Both the position numbers and the translations under genes were made by a program. Below the pieces are notes generated by a model, which was given only the letters and a program-made list of their open reading frames with translations, had not been told where the DNA came from and did not search any database. A DNA stretch of 12,646 bases from a bacterium. GTDB taxonomy: Bacteria; UBP15; UBA6099; JAJRTR01. How positions within the stretch are numbered: the first letter of the stretch is position 1; each line of letters opens with the position of its first letter. Location: NCBI GenBank assembly GCA_024278215.1, contig JAJRTR010000181.1, positions 1 through 12,646 of the forward strand, given 5' to 3'. Positions 7,329 to 12,646 of this stretch are shown here, piece after piece.

Positions 7329-7509
7329 TTATCCCGGATTTCTCACAAAGAAATCCGGAAAACCGTGAGAACCCCCATTCTACTGCGTTGCGGCGGCGAT
7401 TCGGGATCGGTCACATACCTGCAGTATGCTCCCTCACCACTAACTTGCCGCGCCTTGTTTTGGGCATTCTTCCGGATTTAAACCCGCATTTGTGAAATAT
7501 GCGGGTTAA
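7329..7509 (+). repeat. Family B palindromic repeat (B1)
   Basis: This 181-bp element is closely similar to 9163-9345. The left hairpin is CCGGATTTCT/AGAAATCCGG (7334-7358, 10-bp stem). The central box CTGCGTTG is at 7383-7390, with the CATAC/GTATG hairpin at 7414-7428. The right hairpin is AACCCGCAT/ATGCGGGTT (7481-7507). It ends in TTAA; the left end reads TTAT. It fills most of the gap between the two minus-strand genes and encodes nothing convincing. Confidence 0.85.
7481..7507 (-). terminator. Possible terminator of the histidine phosphatase gene
   Basis: The right hairpin of B1 (9-bp stem, 9-base loop) starts 8 bp past the stop codon of the minus-strand phosphatase gene. Downstream on that strand the sequence continues taaatcc, so the T-run is poor. 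Terminator function is inferred from position and stem only. Confidence 0.35.
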
Positions 7510-7515
7510 TAGAAC

Positions 7516-8217
7516 TTATGAGATAACAGAAGTTTTTTTGCCTGCGAACCTGACTCGGAAGCGGGGCGGGTGGGCGACGACGCATGTTACGGAACAGTTG
7601 GGGAGCAGCGTCATCGGGTGTGAAATTGAAAACCAGTTGAAGATATGTCTGCGCGCGAGATCGACGAGCATAGCGCTTATAAAGAAACTGTGCGCGACGG
7701 CAACCACACGGCGCTCGGGGCGTGCGGCGAGCGTGTCGAGGCAAAAGGATGTGCGGGCAAAAAGGTCTTCGGGCGACTCGAACCCCTTGATCCCGAAATT
7801 CACCCATTTTGTGAAAGCGGCTGTAAAACCGGCTTCGAAAAGAAATCCACGGATATGTTTGCCGCCGGGTATTTTATAGAGAGTTCGCGAAAGAGTATTT
7901 TCTATTTTCAGGTTGCCGAGAGCGTTTTTTTCGACTTTGATCTCGCGCATTTCGTGCAGTTTTTCGACTTCGAGCCCGAAGCGTTCCGCTATAGGCCCGG
8001 CAGTCATGTCGGTGCGGGCGAGCCCGCTGGAGACCACGGCTCCGACGTCGACACGACCTTCGAACCAGTCGGCAGTTGCTTCCGCCTGCCTCTGTCCGAG
8101 TTCTGATACAGGGTTGTCGAGAAACCCCTCATCATTCACATCCATTTCGTCGAATGTGACACCGGCAACGTTGTCCAGTGATTCGCCATGCCTTACAAAG
8201 TATATTTCAGTCGCCAT
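7516..8217 (-). CDS. Histidine phosphatase family protein
   Basis: This 233-residue cytosolic protein belongs to the phosphoglycerate mutase-like superfamily, which transfers phosphate through a histidine. The hallmark RHG is at residues 9-11 (phospho-acceptor His10). Arg68 in SSGLART, Glu92 in MREIK and the second His176 in VAVAHSF complete the usual pocket. Superfamily members act as mutases or as phosphatases on many small molecules, and the sequence does not tell which. An insert of about 50 residues (roughly 95-145) between Glu92 and the second histidine is typical of the cap region. ATG 8217 was chosen as the only start before RHG. The Shine-Dalgarno is weak, but a promoter lies at a normal distance upstream. 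Confidence 0.88.
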   Translation of the reverse strand: MATEIYFVRHGESLDNVAGVTFDEMDVNDEGFLDNPVSELGQRQAEATADWFEGRVDVGAVVSSGLARTDMTAGPIAERFGLEVEKLHEMREIKVEKNALGNLKIENTLSRTLYKIPGGKHIRGFLFEAGFTAAFTKWVNFGIKGFESPEDLFARTSFCLDTLAARPERRVVAVAHSFFISAMLVDLARRHIFNWFSISHPMTLLPNCSVTCVVAHPPRFRVRFAGKKTSVIS

Positions 8218-8260
8218 GTTTTTCTCGCAATCTGTTCAAAAACATTTCCAACAGGGGACA

Positions 8261-8269
8261 ATTATATCA
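8261..8269 (-). promoter_or_regulatory. Extended -10 promoter for the histidine phosphatase
   Basis: On the minus strand the sequence reads TGATATAAT, an extended -10 (TGnTATAAT). No good -35 is seen, as is normal for that class. The predicted start near 8254 gives a leader of about 37 bases to ATG 8217. The plus-strand gene at 8379 may use TATAAA at 8331-8336, but its -35 is poor. Confidence 0.5.
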
Positions 8270-8378
8270 TAAGAACAATGTCCGGGGCACATCCGGATCA
8301 TGGATGTATTTCTGTTTTATCTATATTGAGTATAAAATAGAAAAATTGAATAAGACTACGGAGTACTGAAAAACCGCA

Positions 8379-9053
8379 ATGCGAAAAGAACCGGTAATAC
8401 TGATAGATGTGCCGCTCGAAATGGGTGGCGATCCTTATCTTACGCCTGTTAACGACAGCCTCACCCCTCTCGACATACTCATGAGCAGGATGCAGGAACT
8501 AGCGCCGCTCGACCGGATTGTGTTATGCACGGGACGCATGAGGTATCACTCTGTATTCAACCGTTTTGCCGCCACCCGGCACATCACGCTGTACCCGACA
8601 AACGAACCGTATATCATGAAACGGATTATGGCCGCAGTAGCCATCAGCAGGGCAGATACGATAATACGTGTTTCGGCAAATCACGTGTTTGCCGATCCTG
8701 AAATGCTGAGGATACTTCTTAACCTGCACTCACAGCACAAGACAGCGCCGGACTACAGTACACTGCTCAACGCCCCGGATTGGATTTCAGGCGAAGTGAT
8801 CGAGACATTCGCTGTGCAGAGAGCATGGGACGAGATAAAAGGACACGAAGAGTTCAAGACGATACAGCCCAAGGCATTTTTCAACAGCAGGATCGATGAT
8901 TATGGTGTCTTAAAGCACAGGGCACCGATCCGGGGCACCTGGCAGATGACGGAGATGACTCTCGCCACACAGGAAGGCCACGCCGCCATTATCGAGGCAA
9001 TAAGACAAGCCAGAAACTATGAAGATATAACCTTCAAACAATTTCTTGTATAA
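8379..9053 (+). CDS. Divergent SpsF/cytidylyltransferase-like protein
   Basis: The 224 residues follow the layout of the SpsF/CMP-sugar cytidylyltransferase GT-A fold. There is an N-terminal strand (VILIDV), a helix with LDILMSRMQELAPLDRIVLCTG (about 31-52), and RADTIIRVSANHVFADPEML (about 91-110). The last segment is the counterpart of the family's ADxIVRITGDCPLIDPE region. The CTP-binding N-terminal loop (GSTRLPGK-like) is missing, replaced by EMGGDPYLTP, and the GDxP acid is gone (ANHV). It may therefore be catalytically inactive or have changed specificity. The assignment is remote and made by eye. The ATG start at 8379 has GGAG about 15 bp upstream, rather far. It is divergent from the phosphatase gene. 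Confidence 0.55.
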   Translation: MRKEPVILIDVPLEMGGDPYLTPVNDSLTPLDILMSRMQELAPLDRIVLCTGRMRYHSVFNRFAATRHITLYPTNEPYIMKRIMAAVAISRADTIIRVSANHVFADPEMLRILLNLHSQHKTAPDYSTLLNAPDWISGEVIETFAVQRAWDEIKGHEEFKTIQPKAFFNSRIDDYGVLKHRAPIRGTWQMTEMTLATQEGHAAIIEAIRQARNYEDITFKQFLV

Positions 9054-9162
9054 ACCGTATCAACAGATAAAACGCATACTTGATTTTTCATACATGGTTA
9101 TTGTTGATGTCCGGGGCGATAACATACCATGGGGTGATAAACATCCGGTCCGCGCTGCCGAC

Positions 9163-9345
9163 TTAACCCGGATTTCTCACAAAGAAATCCGGAAAATCGC
9201 AATAACGCCTATTCTACTGCGTTGCGGCGGCGATTCGGGATCGGTCACATACTATCAGTATGCTCCCGCACCACTCACTTGCCGCGCCTTGTATTACAGG
9301 CATTCTCCCGATTTTTAACCCGCATTGGTGAAATATGCGGGTTAA
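9163..9345 (+). repeat. Family B palindromic repeat (B2), TTAA-bounded
   Basis: The 183-bp element runs from TTAACCCG (9163-9170) to CGGGTTAA (9338-9345). Internal structures are CCGGATTTCT/AGAAATCCGG (9168-9192), CTGCGTTG (9217-9224), CATACT-atc-AGTATG (9248-9262) and an 11-bp stem TTAACCCGCAT/ATGCGGGTTAA (9315-9345). It matches B1 along its whole length. Bases 9054-9162 upstream show no feature. Confidence 0.88.
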
Positions 9346-9557
9346 GACCATTCATTCTTCTTATTGCCAAAAAGAGATTTCAGCTCTTCCGCAGTTATTT
9401 CGATTTCCTTCGCGGCTTCGGAATTGTTCATCCGTTCCCTGACCTCGTTTTCTATGCGCGTGGCAATCGCGTCTGCCTGCCGATTCTCATCTGTTTCTCT
9501 CTGCCGGGTCACTATACTCTTATATCCTTTCATTGTGCTATCAAAATCACATGCCAT
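9342..9557 (-). CDS. Small hypothetical protein, possibly truncated
   Basis: This 71-residue frame encodes a charged, helix-rich peptide (RIENEVRERMNNSEAAKEIEITAEELKSLF) with no known domain. It has no clear Shine-Dalgarno. Other in-frame starts are TTG 9584 and ATG 9533. Its TAA stop at 9342-9344 lies in the terminal TTAA of repeat B2, so the insertion may have cut off or reset its C-terminus. It could be a degraded gene remnant or chance coding. Confidence 0.4.
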   Translation of the reverse strand: MACDFDSTMKGYKSIVTRQRETDENRQADAIATRIENEVRERMNNSEAAKEIEITAEELKSLFGNKKNEWS

Positions 9558-9770
9558 TTTAAAACAGTGTATCAATAGAGTCAACTTCGAGTAAAATTCG
9601 CAACCGGCAATAATTAGCTGTTAAGCAACACGCAAAACATGTGCCGGGGATAACTTCTGCAATCGGGCCTTTTACCAGAGAACCGCGAAATTCACAATTG
9701 TTTTTAACCAACAGTCCCTGATGTCCGTCTATATGGATGTCCGAAAAAAAAACATGGAGGATAACGACTT

Positions 9771-10331
9771 ATGAAGAAATGGACAAAAGGGACGATGCCG
9801 TTTGTTGTGATTGCTATGGTGGCGCTGCTCGCGATGACATCTTATGCGCAGAACATGGGCGGAGGCATGGGCAGATCGATGGGCTCTCTACAGGGGCTCG
9901 ACAGGTTAGTAAAGAATCCGAAAGTCGTCGAAGAACTCGCCCTCACCGACGCGCAGGTGGATAGTATTTCCGCGATTTCAAAGCAAGCTGCAAAAAAGAA
10001 AATCCGCATACAGGCCGATGTGCAGATTCTACAGATTGACCTGGTAGACCTTATTGAGCAGGACAACCCCGACACAAGCAAGATAGACTCAATTATCGAG
10101 CAGATAGGTGAAAAAAACACCGAATCCCAGAAACTCATGATTCACACATTGCTTGATATGAAAAAAGTTTTCACCGCCGAACAGCTTGATAAAATAAAGG
10201 AATTCATGGCCCAGAGAGGTAGTCGGCAGGGAAAGCGTAACGGCGCAAAAGGCGGAAACATGGAACACCGTAAACAGGGCGGGATGATGCAACCCCAGGA
10301 CGAGAGCGAGAGCAGCATCAACGAGCAGTAA
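9771..10331 (+). CDS. Spy/CpxP-like periplasmic LTxxQ protein
   Basis: This is a 186-residue exported protein. A signal peptide (MKKWTKG, then FVVIAMVALLAM) ends near TSYA-Q at residues 23-27. Two LTxxQ-type motifs, LTDAQ (58-62) and FTAEQ (134-138), are the hallmark of the Spy/CpxP/heavy-metal-sensor family. The residues between form long helices. Known members are ATP-independent periplasmic chaperones or envelope-stress modulators; this one's role is inferred. The tail after about residue 148 is low-complexity and rich in Gly, Arg, Lys, Gln and Met (RQGKRNGAKGGN), which could bind metal or be disordered. GGAGG at 9756-9760 lies 10 bp before ATG 9771. No two-component system is adjacent. 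Confidence 0.85.
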   Translation: MKKWTKGTMPFVVIAMVALLAMTSYAQNMGGGMGRSMGSLQGLDRLVKNPKVVEELALTDAQVDSISAISKQAAKKKIRIQADVQILQIDLVDLIEQDNPDTSKIDSIIEQIGEKNTESQKLMIHTLLDMKKVFTAEQLDKIKEFMAQRGSRQGKRNGAKGGNMEHRKQGGMMQPQDESESSINEQ

Positions 10332-10436
10332 TATACCTGGACCCGGCAGAGTCGGAACCAAATAGGGTTCCATCCGAGCCGTGCACGTAAACAAGCGGTG
10401 TTTTTATACAATGCGAAAAAGACGAAATGAACCGAT

Positions 10437-10612
10437 AGTGTCGTGTCAACGATGAAAAGACGTAAAACCGATAAAAGTGTAGGGCGGGGTCACCGTACCC
10501 CGCCTCAACTTTTGCTCGTACAAACAGTTATGCGTAATATATGCTCAGGCGCGGGACGGTGACCGCGCCCTTGTCTACACATCTTGCGCATTTACAAGTG
10601 TGACATGACACT
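10437..10612 (+). repeat. Family C repeat, full copy (C3)
   Basis: The 176-bp element is bounded by AGTGTCGTGTCA (10437-10448) and TGACATGACACT (10601-10612), inverted repeats with 11 of 12 matching. Two GC hairpins lie inside: GGCGGGG/CCCCGCC (10483-10504, followed by tcaactttt) and GGCGCGG/CCGCGCC (10548-10569). It has no coding capacity. It separates the Spy-like gene from the convergent membrane protein gene. The rest of that gap (10332-10436) holds only a weak GGAACC/GGTTCC stem at 10354-10371. Confidence 0.8.
10483..10569. terminator. Paired GC hairpins between convergent genes
   Basis: The two 7-bp GC stems with 8-base loops in C3 (10483-10504 and 10548-10569) lie between convergent genes ending at 10331 and 10650. 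The first has a short T-run on the plus strand. They could act as a two-way transcription barrier. This is inferred from structure and position. Confidence 0.35.
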
Positions 10613-10649
10613 TGCCTACGCGCGGCTCGGAATTTCTTTACCATCTTTA

Positions 10650-12646
10650 TTACTGTCCGGCTTTGCCGGATCGGGGACTGCTTGCCGCCTGCATTTTCTC
10701 TATAAGCCGCATTCGGTTTTTCTTTATCACGGGGTTGTCGGGGGCTATCTCTAGTGCCTTCGTGTAATGCGCCAGCGCCTGTTCGTAACGGCCCGAGTCG
10801 CGGTATATGTTCGCCAGATTGTTGTGAGACAGAAGGCTGTCGGGATCGAGCGCGATGGCTTTTAAATAGGCTTTTTCCGCCTCGTCTGTTTTGCCCTGTT
10901 TTTTGAGAAGGTTTCCCATCAGAGCGTGTGCCTGAGACAATTGCGGGACGAGTTCGAGCGCTTTTTCGAGTTCGGACTTCGCTTTCCGGTAGCTTCTGCC
11001 GCGGATATAGAATTGCGCTTTTTCAATGTGCTGAAGCGCCTGTTGCTCCGGCGAGGCATTTTTTGTCAATGGCGGTGAGATGCCCGGTGTCGCTTCCTGT
11101 TGCGCGAGGAGCCGCTCCGACCGCGTCACCCATTCTTTTTCTTCGGGCCGGTCGGCGGCGGCAGTGATAAATTCGCGAAGTTTGCGTTTGAAGCAATCCG
11201 ACATTCCCGCCTCATCGCACAGGAGCGCGTGATCGTAAAGTATTGTCACATCGGTCGGGTCGGCGCGCTCGGCCGCTTCGTGCTCCGCGACCGCCGCCCT
11301 TATCGCCTCGCTTGCCTGCCGCCTCGCTTCCGCCGCCTTTTCAGTGTCACCGGCCTGCTCCAGCTGCGTCGCAGCGGCGTCGAGACGCTCGTATTCGCGA
11401 CGGTACATCTGCCCGAGGTTCTTCCTGATGAACGCACAGTCGGGCGCAAGCGCGCGTGCCGCCTCGATCTCGATGATTCCTTCATGAAATCTGTCCAGCC
11501 GGATCAGGGCCTGGCCGTAGTCGTGCCTCAGTTCGGCGTAGTCTGGATATTCTTTTACCGCTTTTGCGAACTGCGCGTTTGCATTTTTGTCATCATGAAT
11601 CTTTACATAGGCTTTCGCGACGAAGTAGTCTGTCGGGTATCCGCGCGCGAATGTTGTGTCGGCCCAGCGGACGTTCGCGAACACCGCCCCGGCAACGAAT
11701 ATTGCAACAGGTATCGCAAGCCGTCGAAATTGCTTTTCTTTTATTTCCGCAACGATCCATACCGCCGCGTAAGCCGCCGCGGGCAGCATGAACGGCACCA
11801 CCGGCAACCTGTATCTGGACCGCACGTGAAACAACACAACCGACAGCATATACACGCCGACAAAACCGGTGATCGTCCACCACCTGATGTTGCGTGGCCG
11901 CCACAGGAACAGTCCGGCGAAGAACAGCGGCACCACGATCCCGAACGGCACAAACAGCGGCCCCGCCCTGAACATCAGCACGCGCAGCACCGGTATCCTG
12001 TCCCTGAACCATTCGAGGTCCGTGTTGGGCGTGAGCTCTTCGCCGGTCCAGAAAAGGGCAAACTTCTTTGCGATCTTTTTCAGCCACCCGCCCGGATGTC
12101 CCGCAATATATTTGAATGTTTTATTAAAGAACCAACGGGAATATTCGGATGGTTTCGCATCGTAGCCGAGGTCGCCGCGCGGGGCGAACGCCATCCTGTC
12201 CCAGTCGATGCCGGGCTGAAGCGCGGTGAGTTGTTCCGACCGCGCGCTGTTGCCTATAAAGAAATTCATGCCGCCCTGCGGTGACACCGGCACAAGATCG
12301 CCTTCGACTACATAGTTTCTTATGGTTACGGGAATTATCGCAACAGCAACAGCAATCGTGAAAACAGCGGGCGCGGCCAATTTCTTTATTATGCCGGATT
12401 GCCTGTCGGAGACAAATATCAATGCGACCGCCACCGGGCCGAAAAGCAGGATATTCTCGCGTGTAATCGCGGACAGTCCGAGCAGAAGACCCGCGCCTGC
12501 CAGCCACTTATAACTGCGCGTGTCGAACCATTTCAGCAGCGCAAGCGTCATGAGCAGCGCGAGGAATATCACCAGCACAGGCCGGAGCAGCGCGACATCA
12601 TAATGTATCATCGGCCCATAGAATGCTGCGGCGAAGCCCGCGATAC
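10650..12646 (-). CDS. Glycosyltransferase-39-like membrane protein with TPR domain (partial)
   Basis: The frame is open to the window edge (reading IAGFAAAFYGPM before the first ATG at 12611), so the N-terminus is missing. About 664 residues are visible. The first half has several membrane helices and PMT/ArnT-like landmarks: GLSAITRENILLFGP, TIRNYVVEGDLVPVS with GGMNFFIGN, and SRYRLPVVPF. These fit polyprenyl-phosphate-sugar-dependent glycosyltransferases, whose catalytic acidic loop would lie in the missing part. The second half is soluble TPR: a pair near YAELRHDYGQALIRLDRF and three or so near the C-terminus (AHALMGNLLKKQGKTDEAEKA, SHNNLANIYRDSGRYEQALA). A charged Ala/Glu/Arg-rich helical region lies between. 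It probably acts in envelope glycosylation, with TPRs for partner binding; the topology side is not established. Confidence 0.82.
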   Translation of the reverse strand, partial: IAGFAAAFYGPMIHYDVALLRPVLVIFLALLMTLALLKWFDTRSYKWLAGAGLLLGLSAITRENILLFGPVAVALIFVSDRQSGIIKKLAAPAVFTIAVAVAIIPVTIRNYVVEGDLVPVSPQGGMNFFIGNSARSEQLTALQPGIDWDRMAFAPRGDLGYDAKPSEYSRWFFNKTFKYIAGHPGGWLKKIAKKFALFWTGEELTPNTDLEWFRDRIPVLRVLMFRAGPLFVPFGIVVPLFFAGLFLWRPRNIRWWTITGFVGVYMLSVVLFHVRSRYRLPVVPFMLPAAAYAAVWIVAEIKEKQFRRLAIPVAIFVAGAVFANVRWADTTFARGYPTDYFVAKAYVKIHDDKNANAQFAKAVKEYPDYAELRHDYGQALIRLDRFHEGIIEIEAARALAPDCAFIRKNLGQMYRREYERLDAAATQLEQAGDTEKAAEARRQASEAIRAAVAEHEAAERADPTDVTILYDHALLCDEAGMSDCFKRKLREFITAAADRPEEKEWVTRSERLLAQQEATPGISPPLTKNASPEQQALQHIEKAQFYIRGRSYRKAKSELEKALELVPQLSQAHALMGNLLKKQGKTDEAEKAYLKAIALDPDSLLSHNNLANIYRDSGRYEQALAHYTKALEIAPDNPVIKKNRMRLIEKMQAASSPRSGKAGQ

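Noticed and set aside
9046-9318. 90-residue plus frame after the SpsF-like gene, and the similar frames at 7265-7495 and 9222-9578
   Set aside because: Most of each is translated repeat B; the similar peptides come from repeat copies, not from homologous proteins.
10354-10371. GGAACC/GGTTCC stem after the Spy-like gene
   Set aside because: It is only 6 bp with no T-run, too weak to call a terminator.
11100-12284. 394-residue plus-strand open frame inside the TPR/glycosyltransferase gene
   Set aside because: It is antisense to clear membrane and TPR coding sequence, and its Arg/Pro/His-rich peptide looks like a GC-driven shadow.

Overview
The window is a chromosomal stretch from a Gram-negative-type bacterium. 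A lipobox lipoprotein, a Spy/CpxP-like exported protein, a MATE pump and a polytopic glycosyltransferase-like protein imply an envelope with a periplasm. Base composition is moderate (roughly half GC in most genes) and TTG/GTG starts are used. The genes are unrelated housekeeping and accessory genes on both strands, with many short structured repeats between them. This suits an environmental, probably uncultivated lineage. I cannot name the phylum from sequence alone.

Layout. An extended SDR epimerase/dehydratase (268-1314, +) and a small NTF2/DUF3887-like lipoprotein (1431-1871, +) are followed by pyrK-pyrD (2147-3870, +), which encode the NAD-linked class 1B dihydroorotate dehydrogenase of pyrimidine synthesis. 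An orphan CheB-type methylesterase with an altered receiver (3959-5092, +) and a MATE transporter (5345-6742, +) come next. On the minus strand are an AT-rich unknown gene (6782-7147) and a histidine phosphatase (7516-8217). A divergent SpsF-like nucleotidyltransferase-fold gene (8379-9053, +), a tiny minus ORF (9342-9557) and a Spy/CpxP-like periplasmic protein (9771-10331, +) follow. The right edge holds the 3' part of a glycosyltransferase-39-like membrane protein fused to a TPR domain (10650-12646, minus, cut by the window).

Repeats. Three families fill the intergenic gaps. Family A (50-228 and 5102-about 5217) and family B (7329-7509 and 9163-9345) are about 180 bp, palindrome-rich and built alike: a CTGCGTTG box at the same offset and a central TACT/AGTA hairpin. 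Family C (1329-about 1368, 1880-1998, 10437-10612) has AGTGTCRTGTCA-type terminal inverted repeats and GC hairpins. None encodes a transposase, so they look like non-autonomous (MITE/REP-like) elements. They supply a probable terminator, sit at gene ends and give one small ORF its stop codon.

Regulation. The best promoter (TTGACC, 18 bp, TATAAT at 2108-2137) places the start of transcription only a few bases before the pyrK ATG, so pyrKD mRNA is probably leaderless. No phage, CRISPR, defence island, rRNA or tRNA was recognised. The repeat superfamily is the most unusual thing here.
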